This document shows, piece after piece, positions 8,854 through 17,670 of a DNA stretch of 64,000 nt. Source of the stretch: Massilibacillus massiliensis (GTDB lineage Bacteria > Bacillota > Negativicutes > FLKF01); contig NZ_LT575483.1 of NCBI RefSeq assembly GCF_900086705.1, positions 621,166 through 685,165 on the forward strand, written 5' to 3'. The notes under the pieces were generated by a model. The model worked only from the letters and a program-made list of their open reading frames with translations. It ran no database searches and was not told the origin of the DNA. The number at the start of each line of letters is the position of its first letter. Positions within the stretch are counted from its first letter, which is position 1. The translations under genes and the position numbers were made by a program.

Positions 8854-9366
8854 TTATGCATTAGCTGCTGGTGGAACAAAAACTCTGCTGCTAAGTTCAT
8901 TATCTAAATACAGCAAATCAATGCCACTGTCACCAATTAATTTCATCTTACCGATAACTTCAGACGCACTTGCTTCTTCTTCCATTTGTTCTGTAATATA
9001 CCATTGTAAGAAAATTTGTGCAGCAAAATCATTTTCCTCAACTGCAACTTTATATAATTTGTGAATGGCTCCGGTAATTTCCTGCTCATGTTTTAAAACT
9101 TGTTCAAAAGTCTCTAGTGGTGAACCAAAGTCAACAGGCGGTGCATCAACACTCGGCATAACAACCTGCCCTTCACGACTATTCATATAATCATATAATT
9201 TTAATGCATGGAAGGTCTCTTCCTCATATTGAACTTTTAGCCAATGTGCAATGCCTTTAAGATTTTTTCCTTCCATATAGGCAGACATTGATAAGTACAA
9301 ATTCGCAGAATAAAATTCTAATTTAATTTGTTCATTAATTGCGTCTTGCATTTTCTTACTAATCAT
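8854..9366 (-). CDS. ftnA: Non-haem ferritin (FtnA type)
   Basis: 170 residues, the normal ferritin length. Ferroxidase-centre ligands are visible at E17, E50, H53, E94 and Q127 within the four-helix bundle; no haem-binding methionine typical of bacterioferritin is evident. It assembles as a 24-subunit cage storing Fe(III) in the cytoplasm. Start ATG has AAGGGAGA upstream. A promoter is proposed at 9462-9489. Confidence 0.93.
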   Translation of the reverse strand: MISKKMQDAINEQIKLEFYSANLYLSMSAYMEGKNLKGIAHWLKVQYEEETFHALKLYDYMNSREGQVVMPSVDAPPVDFGSPLETFEQVLKHEQEITGAIHKLYKVAVEENDFAAQIFLQWYITEQMEEEASASEVIGKMKLIGDSGIDLLYLDNELSSRVFVPPAANA

Positions 9367-9461
9367 AGCTAAACATCTCCCTTTATCATTTAGAAGTCTA
9401 ACATTTCAACTATTTTATTATATCCAAAAATTTAATAAAATAATGGATAATGTTTATTACT

Positions 9462-9489
9462 ATAATATCATTTTTAATTAATTATGCAA
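9462..9489 (-). promoter_or_regulatory. Putative promoter of ferritin
   Basis: On the minus strand: -35 TTGCAT (9484-9489), 16-bp spacer, -10 TATTAT (9462-9467), about 95 bp before the start codon. No convincing Fur or PerR box was found beside it. Confidence 0.4.
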
Positions 9490-9600
9490 GGGGAATTCTG
9501 CGAATTTATTTTAAATTTTATGATTTATAACTTTAAAATACAATCTTTAAAATCTATTCATCAAAAATTCTTATTTTCTACCCCAGACTAAAATCACCTC

Positions 9601-9617
9601 TACGTTATTCTAACGTA
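9601..9617. promoter_or_regulatory. Dyad TACGTTA-TTC-TAACGTA upstream of the SDR gene
   Basis: A perfect 7-bp inverted repeat with a 3-bp centre, about 140 bp before the SDR start. It is a possible operator; no matching regulator is known to me. The rest of 9490-9758 shows nothing clear. Confidence 0.3.
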
Positions 9618-9758
9618 CATCATTTGATTTTTTTTGTAAAAAATATGGACTTGGTAATATATGCGCAAAATTTCACTCCGTTCGTATAGCTCCACATGAA
9701 AACAATTCTGCAAAACGGACATACTATACACAGAAAAATAGTGAAATGGAGTGATCGT

Positions 9759-10658
9759 ATGTATCCGAAATATTCATCATTTGGCACCAAGACACAATCC
9801 ACTAAAATTCCCATTGCCTTTCAGCCGCAGCAACAGATTCGTCAACCTGGATCAGAATATACAATGTCGCCTCGCCCAATTTCGGAAAATAAAAATTATA
9901 TTGGAAGCGAAAAATTAAAAGGGAAAGTAGCATTGATAACAGGCGGCGATAGTGGTATCGGAAGAGCCGTTGCCTATGCATTTGCTAAAGAAAAAGCATC
10001 GATTGCGATTTCCTACCTCAATGAGCATCATGACGCCGAAGAAACTGCATCCAGAATAAAAAAATTCGGTGGAAAATTTATCCTACTGCCGGGTGATTTG
10101 CGCAATGAATCACACTCCTGTGAAATTGTAAAAAAAGTGAGAAAAAATTTCGGCAATATAGATATTTTAGTTAACAATCACGCGGTTCAATTTCCCAAAA
10201 CCTCGATTCTGGATATAACCGCGGAACAACTTGATACTACCTTTAGAACGAATATCTATCCTTTTTTTTATTTAACCAAAGCCGTTCTTCCTTACATGAA
10301 ACCATACAGTTCTATCATAAATACAGCCTCGATCACGGCCTATGTTGGAAACAAAGATTTAATTGATTATTCTGCTACAAAGGGTGCTATTGTAAGCTTT
10401 ACTCGCTCGCTATCTCTATCACTGGCAGAAAAACAAATTCGCGTCAATGCTGTCGCCCCCGGACCAATCTGGACACCACTCATACCAGCTTCTTTTTCAA
10501 CTAAAAAGATAAGCGAATTTGGTAATAATACCCCAATGAAGCGTGCAGGACAGCCTTTTGAATTGGCTCCAGCTTATGTATATCTAGCCAGTGATGACTC
10601 CGTATACGTATCAGGACAAGTCCTCCATATCAATGGCGGCATCATTACAGTCTCTTAA
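9759..10658 (+). CDS. Short-chain dehydrogenase/reductase (YhdF/YghA-like)
   Basis: 299 residues from the ATG at 9759, which has TGGAGTG upstream; the earlier ATG at 9696 lacks an SD. After an approximately 50-residue N-terminal extension comes the SDR Rossmann motif TGGDSGIG (residues 61-68), NNHAVQ, the catalytic serine in NTASITAY, and Y-x3-K in DYSATKG. The Q/P-rich extension and length match the general-stress SDRs (GSP39 group) with aldehyde or alcohol substrates. It uses NAD(P). Stand-alone gene. Confidence 0.88.
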   Translation: MYPKYSSFGTKTQSTKIPIAFQPQQQIRQPGSEYTMSPRPISENKNYIGSEKLKGKVALITGGDSGIGRAVAYAFAKEKASIAISYLNEHHDAEETASRIKKFGGKFILLPGDLRNESHSCEIVKKVRKNFGNIDILVNNHAVQFPKTSILDITAEQLDTTFRTNIYPFFYLTKAVLPYMKPYSSIINTASITAYVGNKDLIDYSATKGAIVSFTRSLSLSLAEKQIRVNAVAPGPIWTPLIPASFSTKKISEFGNNTPMKRAGQPFELAPAYVYLASDDSVYVSGQVLHINGGIITVS

Positions 10659-10690
10659 TCACAATCACCACTTCTACATTTAAGCCCCAC

Positions 10691-11377
10691 TTAACGATCG
10701 GTATGCTTTTTCTTATACCACAGATATCCACCATAAGCGGCTATTGAAATCAATATCACCACCATAAGTCGATTTGAATTTTCATGATAAGAAGCCAAAT
10801 CGTGTCCAAGCGTCACTTCAATCAAAGCGGATGGGAATTTTCCTATTAAAGTTGCTAAAATATAATCTTTTAAACTAATATCACTCAGCGCCCCTAATGC
10901 TGTAATAAGACCAGATGGAATAAAAGGAATGCTGCGTGCAATCACCATAATCTGAAAACCTTTTTTCCCGCTGAATTCATTTACTCTTTGCAGTGCATTA
11001 CTACGCTCAATAACACGTTTCGCATAATCACGGAAAAAATATCGCAAAAAAATAAAACTAATAACGACTCCTACTACTTCTGCCAGCCATGATATAATGG
11101 TCCCCTCTACAATTCCAAAAATAATACCGTTGGCCGCTAAAATAAAAATATTCGGCAACACTGCTACACTATTAATAAATACAACGATAAAAAAGCTAAC
11201 AACTGCCGCATAAGGACCAAAAGAACGAATATAATCGATACTCGCTCCTAAATCTCCAGACATAAGCAATTGAATCATTTTACGTAATGGTTCCGGATTT
11301 AACCAATAAACAGACAAAATAACTGCTGCAAATACAAGTAATATGATCATACGAGTTCTATTTTGAAAACTACTCAT
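10691..11377 (-). CDS. TVP38/TMEM64-family (VTT domain) membrane protein
   Basis: 228 residues with about six membrane segments. The VTT-domain signature F-[FV]-x-R-[YF]..R is seen as FLRYFFRDYAKRVIE, followed by RSIPFIPSGLITALGALSDISLKDYILATLIGKFPSALIEVTLG, which is diagnostic of the family. Related DedA/VTT proteins are thought to move lipids between membrane leaflets. Start ATG at 11377. The adjacent 11378-11722 divergent region contains no recognised RNA or gene. Confidence 0.85.
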   Translation of the reverse strand: MSSFQNRTRMIILLVFAAVILSVYWLNPEPLRKMIQLLMSGDLGASIDYIRSFGPYAAVVSFFIVVFINSVAVLPNIFILAANGIIFGIVEGTIISWLAEVVGVVISFIFLRYFFRDYAKRVIERSNALQRVNEFSGKKGFQIMVIARSIPFIPSGLITALGALSDISLKDYILATLIGKFPSALIEVTLGHDLASYHENSNRLMVVILISIAAYGGYLWYKKKHTDR

Positions 11378-11722
11378 GTATTAACCAATCCCATCCTCTT
11401 AAAATGTAACAAAAACTTTTTATATTTAGAATTCACTGTTTGTATTTTAATTATCCCTCAAATATGAAGATCCTGCAATATATAAAGAATAAACATTCCT
11501 TATATAAACAAAAATTGATTCCTTTTCTAGGTTAATCTTGAATACATCACCTGTTTGGTATAAGATAAAAGAGAAATTATTTAAGCTAAAATAACAAACA
11601 TACTATTTTATATAAATAATATAGTTTATCATTTGAACAGGCAATCAAAATAAATAAGTGCATTGCATATTCTTATCTTATTTTAGCACATGCTTTATAT
11701 CTAGAAGGGAGCTGCATTTTCT

Positions 11723-12565
11723 TTGCATTTATTTACAAAACGCACCATATTCGGTATAGTATCAGCCATTATTCTTTTTCTTTTTATCGGCTTTTATATC
11801 ACTTTGACCTATTTTCAAGGGATCCCCGTCTTAAACTATCACCAAATCAACAATTTAGATCATAATCCACTGACATTAAGCGACAGTGAATTTGAGGCAC
11901 AAATCAAATACCTAGCTGAGGAAGGTTATACGACGATCACCCCTGAACAACTGTCTGATTATTTAGCAACGGGGAAAGAGCTTCCCCCGAATCCCATTCT
12001 AATCACCTTTGACGATGGATACAAGGACAATTTCCAAGTGGCGTATCCTATTTTACAAAAATATGATTTCACTGCTACTATATTTCTGATCTCTGACTTC
12101 GTTGGCACATATGATCGATATTTAACTTGGAATCAAGTAAAAGAGATGTCTGCCAATGGTTTTTCTTTTCAAAGTCATACTTTAAGTCATATTCCCTTAA
12201 CACAATGCTCCGATACCGAACTGCAGAATCAACTGGCAAAATCAAAAGAAGCACTCGAATGGCATCTCAGCAAAAAAATTGAATATATCGCTTATCCTTG
12301 CGGCAGTTACGATCAAAGAGTCATTGATGCGGTAAAGCAAGCCGGTTACCGCGGCGCTTTCACAATTAACCTTGGACGTGATACATCAAATTCTGCAGCA
12401 TATTATTTGAATCGTATTCCTATCTTCGGCGGAAGTTCTCATACCTTTGCACGATTTTGGCTAAGATTAAAATTTACGCAAGTTTTTAACTCTATGCAAA
12501 ATTTAAAGATCTTTTTGCACCAGAAGGGAGTTACCTCTTTATCTGAACTGATTTATATTCCATAG
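11723..12565 (+). CDS. Polysaccharide deacetylase (NodB homology domain)
   Basis: 280 residues from TTG at 11723, with AAGGGAG about 11 nt upstream. An N-terminal membrane anchor (residues 10-30) is followed by the NodB domain: metal- and catalysis-related D97-D98 in TFDDGYKDN, H152 and H156 in SHTLSH, and AYPCGSYDQRVIDAVKQAGY. It lies outside the inner membrane and removes acetyl groups from a cell-wall or capsular sugar polymer. The length fits the PgaB/IcaB-like and PdaA-like groups; the substrate cannot be told. Confidence 0.87.
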   Translation: MHLFTKRTIFGIVSAIILFLFIGFYITLTYFQGIPVLNYHQINNLDHNPLTLSDSEFEAQIKYLAEEGYTTITPEQLSDYLATGKELPPNPILITFDDGYKDNFQVAYPILQKYDFTATIFLISDFVGTYDRYLTWNQVKEMSANGFSFQSHTLSHIPLTQCSDTELQNQLAKSKEALEWHLSKKIEYIAYPCGSYDQRVIDAVKQAGYRGAFTINLGRDTSNSAAYYLNRIPIFGGSSHTFARFWLRLKFTQVFNSMQNLKIFLHQKGVTSLSELIYIP

Positions 12566-12593
12566 CTCAATAAACCCTATATTTTTAACCTAA

Positions 12594-12636
12594 AAAAAGC
12601 CTATGAATCTCACATCTTTGAATTCATAGGCTTTTT
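12594..12636. terminator. Intrinsic terminator
   Basis: 15-bp perfect stem (12594-12608 / 12622-12636, core AGCCTATGAAT) with a T-run, after the deacetylase gene. Confidence 0.85.
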
Positions 12637-12732
12637 CTCTGAATTTTTTTCTTTCATATGCCAATCAACTATTATTTTTCATTTTTCAATCCCAAGCACA
12701 GCTTCCCTAAAAAATTAAATGATCGATAGATT

Positions 12733-13128
12733 CTACAAACCCCAAATACTTTTACTTATGATAAATCCTATCCATGTAGAAAAGAAACCTCCGAATAAAT
12801 TCAACCCAACATTATAAAATGCGTGCAACATATCAGCTTCTTCCAATAAACGAAGCGATTCATAGCTAAAAGAAGAAAATGTCGTAAGCCCACCTAAACA
12901 TCCTACAGCAACAAATAACCGCCAATAAGGGCTTATATTACATCGTTCATTCGCAAATGCCATGAACATACCAATCAAAAAGCAACCAGCAATATTTACA
13001 ATGAGGGTTCCGCCTGGAAATCCCGTTCCAAATCGCGCAACAAACCAATTGGACACCAAATAACGGCCGACAGAACCAATTGCACCTCCAACAGCCACTA
13101 AGACAACACCTAGCATTCTACTTTGCAT
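12733..13128 (-). CDS. crcB: Fluoride ion channel CrcB/Fluc
   Basis: 131 residues, four membrane segments. Family motifs: GGAIGSVGRYLVS near the start, GTLIVNIAGCFLIG with the conserved Asn, and GCLGGLTTFSSFS with the phenylalanine box. It is a dimeric channel exporting fluoride. The ATG at 13128 is close to GGGAG; the ATG at 13116 is equally possible. No fluoride riboswitch was recognised upstream. Confidence 0.92.
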   Translation of the reverse strand: MQSRMLGVVLVAVGGAIGSVGRYLVSNWFVARFGTGFPGGTLIVNIAGCFLIGMFMAFANERCNISPYWRLFVAVGCLGGLTTFSSFSYESLRLLEEADMLHAFYNVGLNLFGGFFSTWIGFIISKSIWGL

Positions 13129-13180
13129 CTCCCTTATCCCTGAATAAATCTTCTATTATTATATATCGTTCACGCATCAA

Positions 13181-13217
13181 AAAAAAGCTCTCACCAGCAA
13201 AAACTGCTGATAAGAGC
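13181..13217 (-). terminator. Intrinsic terminator of the chemoreceptor gene
   Basis: Stem 13187-13199 / 13205-13217 (GCTCTTATCAGCA pairing with TGCTGGTGAGAGC on minus, with G-T pairs), followed by TTTTTT. Confidence 0.85.
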
Positions 13218-13235
13218 CATAAATGTTATGTATAA

Positions 13236-14951
13236 TTAAATTTTAAACTTCCCAACTTCATCTTGTAATTCCATGGCAAGTTTAGATAAAGATTGACTTG
13301 CTGATGCGATCTCTTCCATAGATGCTGACTGTTCTTCAGTCGCAGCAGATACAGATTGTGCCTCACTTGAAGCTCCTTTACTTAATTGATCAATCTTTCT
13401 TACTGCTTCAACGATCCTTTGACTGCCCTCAGCCATATGTTCAATCGCTTGAGACATTTCCTTTACCTGACTAGATACTTGATTTACACTACCTGCGATA
13501 TCTTGGAATGCTTTTCCTGATTCATTGACAACTTCTGCACCAATTTTTACTTCTCTTGTACCTTCATCCATAGCAACAACGGCTTTTTCCGTTTCGCCTT
13601 GTATCTCACCAATTAATTCGGCAATTTGTTTCGCTGCCTCTTGTGATTGTTCTGCTAATTTGCGCACTTCTTCCGCAACAACAGCAAAACCACGCCCTTG
13701 TTCACCAGCACGCGCAGCTTCAATGGCAGCATTCAATGCTAATAAATTTGTCTGACCAGCAATCCCAGAAATTGTATCAACAATCTGTCCAATTTCTCTC
13801 GATCTTTCGCCTAAATTCATAACAACCTGCGCAGAAGAAATTACAGTTTGTTCAATAGATTTCATTTGACTTACAGATTTTTCAACTGCCGTATTTCCTT
13901 TTGTCGCCTCTTCTTCTGCTTTTACAGCTCGATCTGCGACTTCAGTAGCATTTGCAGAAATTTGTTGTATACTTGCAGAGATTTGCTCTACTGCCTCTGA
14001 TGTATGATCTGCTGATTTTAATTGTTCTTCAGCGCCTTTTGCCACTTCAGTGATTGAAATCGCAATTTGATTAGACGCTTGTGCCGACTGATCCGCACTT
14101 GCAGTCAATTCTTCTGAAGCTGCCGCTAGTTGCTCTGAGGAGCTGTTTACATGTTTCATCAGTGCACGCAAACTATCTCGCATCGTTGCCATAGCATCCG
14201 CTAATTGACCAATTTCATCTCTTCTTCTTATACTACGAGGTTTATCTCTAAAATCTCCTCCAGCCAATTCCTTGCAAACTGTTACCATAATGTTTAACGG
14301 CGTTACAACCTTCTTCGTTATATAAAGCCCACTTGCCCCTAATATAACAAAAGCAAGAAAAATAACAATCCCTGTAACTCTTGTTGCTTGTTCAGCGGTT
14401 TCCTTATCTTCATTTTTCATTTGTTCTGATATTTCAGCATAATAATCCGAAAACTCTTTCAGATTTGCACTAAACTCAATCGACAATGGAAGTACTTTAC
14501 TCGAATACAGTTGATACGCTTCCGCATTTTTATTTTGATCAACTAACGCAAGAACAGGCCCCCGTTCTTTACGATATTTCTCTTTCGCATCTTTAATTTT
14601 ATTTACAATTGCTTGTCCTTTTGCATCCAATTGCTCTTTTTCCAATTTCTCAAATACGACGTTCGTATTATTTACCTTTTCATCAATATACTTTTTTAAA
14701 TACTGATTTCTACTATGATCTGTATTGATTGTCAGTTCCAGCATCGCTTCACCTACAAGTGCCACATCAGCTCTGACCTCATTCACTTCTCTTACTGGAA
14801 TTAATCTCTTTTCATACATCACATGAATACTCTCATTGGCTTTTTGAAGATTATAGTATCCCATGCCACCGACAAAAATTACAACTAAAAATGCAGCCAA
14901 AATTAAACATCCAATTTTTAAATTTACTTTAAGATCATCAAAAAAATTCAT
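13236..14951 (-). CDS. Methyl-accepting chemotaxis protein, 4-helix-bundle sensor type
   Basis: 571 residues from the ATG at 14951 (GGAGAAGGAG upstream; the TTG at 14969 lies in the SD). Order: TM1 (residues 12-30), a 160-residue periplasmic four-helix bundle (4HB_MCP-like), TM2 (about 190-210), HAMP, then the cytoplasmic signalling domain with the conserved hairpin tip ([38 protein letters not shown]). It controls CheA and flagellar motion. The ligand is unknown. No CheBR pentapeptide at the C-terminus. Confidence 0.93.
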   Translation of the reverse strand: MNFFDDLKVNLKIGCLILAAFLVVIFVGGMGYYNLQKANESIHVMYEKRLIPVREVNEVRADVALVGEAMLELTINTDHSRNQYLKKYIDEKVNNTNVVFEKLEKEQLDAKGQAIVNKIKDAKEKYRKERGPVLALVDQNKNAEAYQLYSSKVLPLSIEFSANLKEFSDYYAEISEQMKNEDKETAEQATRVTGIVIFLAFVILGASGLYITKKVVTPLNIMVTVCKELAGGDFRDKPRSIRRRDEIGQLADAMATMRDSLRALMKHVNSSSEQLAAASEELTASADQSAQASNQIAISITEVAKGAEEQLKSADHTSEAVEQISASIQQISANATEVADRAVKAEEEATKGNTAVEKSVSQMKSIEQTVISSAQVVMNLGERSREIGQIVDTISGIAGQTNLLALNAAIEAARAGEQGRGFAVVAEEVRKLAEQSQEAAKQIAELIGEIQGETEKAVVAMDEGTREVKIGAEVVNESGKAFQDIAGSVNQVSSQVKEMSQAIEHMAEGSQRIVEAVRKIDQLSKGASSEAQSVSAATEEQSASMEEIASASQSLSKLAMELQDEVGKFKI

Positions 14952-15139
14952 ACTATTCTCCTTCTCCAAATCAATTCGTCTTTTTTGAGAATTTGTGATA
15001 TTTATCCTTTAAATGCAAAAACTATTTATTCATCTCCTTTTTTTCTTAATTATTTCATTAAAACTTCATTTTTCTATTGACTTTTTTTCATCTTTATTGT
15101 TTTAGTATACTCTTCTTTCATTATAAGTGCAACTATTCC

Positions 15140-15180
15140 AAATTAGATGTATTTCACTATAGGTGAAATACATCTAATTT
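15140..15180. promoter_or_regulatory. 18-bp perfect hairpin upstream of the XRE regulator
   Basis: Arms 15140-15157 and 15163-15180 are perfect complements around a 5-nt loop, 40 bp before the XRE start codon and in the divergent region to the chemoreceptor. No gene ends here, so it is unlikely to be an ordinary terminator. It may be an operator for the regulator itself or a 5' UTR hairpin. Confidence 0.45.
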
Positions 15181-15219
15181 TAAACACATCTATAATTCTA
15201 TTAAGGGGGAATTTATCAT

Positions 15220-15525
15220 ATGAAAATTAGTTACGATGAGCGTTATCGACAAATCGCCAAATGGATCATTTATTATCGAAAAATTAAAGGACTTACGCAG
15301 GAAACACTTTCTGCAAAAGTCGGCATTAGCAAAAGTTATCTAAGCAAAATTGAGGCGCCAAATTCTACGAAAGCATATTCACTCGACGTTTTATTTGCCA
15401 TCGCAGATGCATTAGATATAGACGTAATAAGATTTTTTCTTCCGTATGAAAAATCAGAATTGCACAAATTGCAATTCATATGTGACTGCTCCGTCATTTT
15501 TGCGCACAACAAAAAACCTCTGTGA
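15220..15525 (+). CDS. XRE-family helix-turn-helix regulator
   Basis: 101 residues with AAGGGGG upstream. The HTH_3 domain spans residues 12-68: WIIYYRKIKGLTQETLSAKVGISKSYLSKIE...LDVLFAIADALDIDV. The C-terminal 25 residues have no known domain, so there is no visible effector domain. Its last codons and stop overlap the terminator hairpin of the convergent tRNA-Leu gene. Target unknown; the upstream hairpin may be its own binding site. Confidence 0.85.
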   Translation: MKISYDERYRQIAKWIIYYRKIKGLTQETLSAKVGISKSYLSKIEAPNSTKAYSLDVLFAIADALDIDVIRFFLPYEKSELHKLQFICDCSVIFAHNKKPL

Positions 15526-15537
15526 AAATCACAGAGG
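15511..15537 (-). terminator. Intrinsic terminator of tRNA-Leu
   Basis: CCTCTGTGA / TCACAGAGG (15517-15525 and 15529-15537) with six T on the minus strand (15511-15516). Confidence 0.88.
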
Positions 15538-15551
15538 ATATTACTCATATA

Positions 15552-15635
15552 TGGTGCGGGTGAAGGGACTTGAACCCCCACGGTTACCCGCCAGATCCTA
15601 AGTCTGGTGCGTCTGCCAATTCCGCCACACCCGCA
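15552..15635 (-). tRNA. tRNA-Leu (anticodon UAG)
   Basis: 84 nt including the encoded CCA. Acceptor TGCGGGT pairs with ACCCGCA. The anticodon stem CCAGA/TCTGG encloses CTTAGGA, giving anticodon TAG. A long variable arm, as in class II tRNAs, and the TTCAAGT T-loop are present. Confidence 0.97.
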
Positions 15636-15667
15636 TGTGCAGAAGTATTTCATAAGCTTGCTTAATA

Positions 15668-15696
15668 ATTATAGCAAAATAATAACGAAACATCAA
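15668..15696 (-). promoter_or_regulatory. Promoter of tRNA-Leu
   Basis: -35 TTGATG (15691-15696), 17-bp spacer, -10 TATAAT (15668-15673), about 32 bp before the mature tRNA 5' end. Confidence 0.7.
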
Positions 15697-15750
15697 ATAT
15701 TTTCGTATGTTATTAATTTCCAATTGTTCATGTCATAGATCACTCGCTTA

Positions 15751-16497
15751 CTATTTACATATTTTTCGCATTGTGAAAATACACCCTCCAAACGCAAGTA
15801 CTATGTAAATAAATAAAATACATAACGAAGCCATCGATCCAGTCTGCCCACTGCCAATGGTACGCAGCAAAGCACTCGTATGCGTCAGCGGCAAGCTTTC
15901 AATAACAACTTTAAAGATGATTGGCAACTTATCCGGTGAAAAAAAAGTACCGCACAAAAAAGACATTGGCAATAAGATATAAGTATTTACGCTTCCCATA
16001 TCTTCATGTGAATCAATGAGCATTGCTGCAATAAATCCAAATGCCGAAAAAATCACACAATTTATAATTAATATACTGAAAAAAAAGAAATCCATATGAA
16101 AATGTGCGCCAAATGCATATGCCATAATCATAATAATGATAGAAGACAAAATACCACGCAATGTTCCAGCAGCGATTTTCCCAATAATAAAAGCCAATGG
16201 TTTAACCGGAGCCACAAGATATTCTTCAAGACTTTTATGATACATCCGCGCAGTATGTAAAGACGGTCCAACACTGTTGAAACTGATATTCATCGAATTC
16301 AAAGCAAGAATACCAGGCACTAAAAAATCTAAATAACTTCCTCCGATATAGGTTTCTGGAATACTCCTGCCTAACCCCCAGCCAAAAGCAACTAAATAAA
16401 GCATTGGAGCAATCATACGACTTAATAAAAATTTTATTAAACGCCGTTTCAATACAATCCAATCACGCCAAAACACCGTCATAATATCATAAAACAT
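15751..16497 (-). CDS. ABC-2 type transporter permease
   Basis: 248 residues with six hydrophobic segments. The ABC-2 signature region ...PLAFIIGKIAAGTLRGILSSIIIMIMAYAFG and FLCGTFFSPDKLPIIFKVVIESLPLTH is typical of drug, lipid or polysaccharide exporters (DrrB/NodJ type). Its ATG overlaps the stop of the ATPase gene in the sequence TGATG, so the two are translationally coupled and form one exporter. The transcript appears to begin far upstream with a cobalamin riboswitch (17671-17866), which is unusual for this family. Confidence 0.87.
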   Translation of the reverse strand: MFYDIMTVFWRDWIVLKRRLIKFLLSRMIAPMLYLVAFGWGLGRSIPETYIGGSYLDFLVPGILALNSMNISFNSVGPSLHTARMYHKSLEEYLVAPVKPLAFIIGKIAAGTLRGILSSIIIMIMAYAFGAHFHMDFFFFSILIINCVIFSAFGFIAAMLIDSHEDMGSVNTYILLPMSFLCGTFFSPDKLPIIFKVVIESLPLTHTSALLRTIGSGQTGSMASLCILFIYIVLAFGGCIFTMRKICK

Positions 16498-17336
16498 CAG
16501 CTGTTCACCTTTCTTCCAGTCAACTCAACAAAAACATCTTCTAAATTTGAGTGTCGTATCGTCGCTGTAGTATGGATTGAACCGGCGAAAGCAGCCGCTT
16601 TTTCTCGTGTAGGGAAAAAATTATATTCCCTACCTAATTTTCCTTCCCACTCCACCACATAACTGCCTGCCTTTTTGCATAAATTCTCTGGTTTATCCAA
16701 TGCGATGAGACTTCCTTTTTCCATAATTGCTACACGCTGACAAAGCTGCTCTGCTTCCTCAATATAATGCGTAGTCAAAAGTACTGTAATATCGTCATTA
16801 TGCATACGACGAATTAAATCCCATAATCGGCGTCTAACTTGCGGATCAAGTGCAACTGTTGGTTCGTCCAACAATAAAATTTTTGGTTTATGCATTAATG
16901 CCCGCGCGATTAATAAACGCCGTTTCATTCCCCCCGACAGCTCCTGTACACGATCATGAATTCTCTCACTTAATTCCACATACGCTAATAAAGAAAGTAT
17001 CCTTTCCTTACGTTCACGCTCTGGCATGTGATGTAAACGTCCATGTAGTTCAAGGTTCTCTCCCACCGTTAAATCCTGATCTAAATTGACATGCTGCGGA
17101 ACAATACCAATCATGGCTTTTATTTTTTCTTCTTCCTGTTGAACATGTAACCCATGAATTATAATATCGCCAGAAGATGGTTTCGTTAACATCGACAACA
17201 TACGAATTGTCGTCGTTTTACCTGCTCCATTAGGTCCTAGCAAACCAAATATCTCACCTTCTTTTATTTCTAAATTTAATTGATTTACTGCAATTCGTTG
17301 ACCAAAAACTTTTACTAACTCTTTCATCTTTATCAC
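16497..17336 (-). CDS. ABC-2 type transporter ATP-binding protein
   Basis: 279 residues if it starts at the GTG at 17336 (GGAG 8 nt upstream); the ATG at 17327 is an alternative. Walker A GPNGAGKTT (about residue 34), signature LSGGMKRR, Walker B LLLDEPTVALD and the switch histidine in LLTTHYIEEAEQ are all present. The C-terminal 60 residues resemble the DrrA-type extension. It powers the coupled permease. The long leader between the promoter at about 17.9 kb and this gene contains a cobalamin riboswitch, a terminator, an uncharacterised RNA element and a second terminator. Confidence 0.9.
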   Translation of the reverse strand: MIKMKELVKVFGQRIAVNQLNLEIKEGEIFGLLGPNGAGKTTTIRMLSMLTKPSSGDIIIHGLHVQQEEEKIKAMIGIVPQHVNLDQDLTVGENLELHGRLHHMPERERKERILSLLAYVELSERIHDRVQELSGGMKRRLLIARALMHKPKILLLDEPTVALDPQVRRRLWDLIRRMHNDDITVLLTTHYIEEAEQLCQRVAIMEKGSLIALDKPENLCKKAGSYVVEWEGKLGREYNFFPTREKAAAFAGSIHTTATIRHSNLEDVFVELTGRKVNS

Positions 17337-17458
17337 TTTAGTCACTCCAAAAATAAAATTCACTTGTTTTTATTAATTTCCAAGTTGTAATATCCATATT
17401 TTCATAACAATAACGTGAATTTTCAAAAACATGATCCACCTATTCAACTTAAACAGAC

Positions 17459-17490
17459 AAAAAAAACATGTTTCTAAATTTAGAAACATG
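17459..17490 (-). terminator. Second leader terminator upstream of the ABC exporter
   Basis: Perfect 12-bp palindromic stem CATGTTTCTAAA/TTTAGAAACATG (17467-17490) followed on minus by eight T. It lies directly after the uncharacterised leader element, so that element probably controls it. Confidence 0.85.
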
Positions 17491-17560
17491 GCTACGTAAA
17501 TACGTAACAAGGCAAATATATGAGCAATGTATCCTTGCCAAAGCTAAAAAGCAAAGAAAC
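17491..17560 (-). ncRNA. Uncharacterised structured leader element, copy A
   Basis: On the minus strand: stem 1 CTTTGC/GCAAGG (17551-17556 with 17533-17538) closing a 12-nt loop TTTTTAGCTTTG; then ACATTGCTCATA; then TTGCCTTGTTACGT; stem 2 TACGT-ATTT-ACGTA (17493-17506). The same loop and single-stranded words recur at 44075-44150 with compensatory changes in both stems. In each place the element sits between a riboswitch terminator and another terminator. I cannot match it to a known riboswitch class. It may be an aptamer or protein-binding attenuator. Confidence 0.6.
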
Positions 17561-17575
17561 TTTTATTAAAACAAC

Positions 17576-17601
17576 AAAAACCTCTTTCTGCAAAAGAGGT
17601 T
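17576..17601 (-). terminator. Expression-platform terminator of cobalamin riboswitch 1
   Basis: Stem AACCTCTT / AAGAGGTT with loop TTGCAGA (minus), followed by TTTTT. The GCAGAAA word recurs in the terminators of the other three cobalamin riboswitches. Confidence 0.75.
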
Positions 17602-17670
17602 CTATGGTTTATAAAATCAATCCAAAAAATCTCAAAATTTATACAGTCCACATAATAGATTGCTTTATGA

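Noticed and set aside
13129-13180. Fluoride riboswitch expected upstream of crcB
   Set aside because: The region is only about 50 bp up to the chemoreceptor terminator and has no fluoride-switch core.
15336-15653. Minus-strand frame across tRNA-Leu
   Set aside because: It is translated from the tRNA gene and its terminator, so it is spurious.
17491-17560. Leader element as a preQ1 riboswitch
   Set aside because: The TTTTTAGCTTT loop looks slightly like the preQ1-II loop, but the rest of the element, its spacing and the gene context do not fit.
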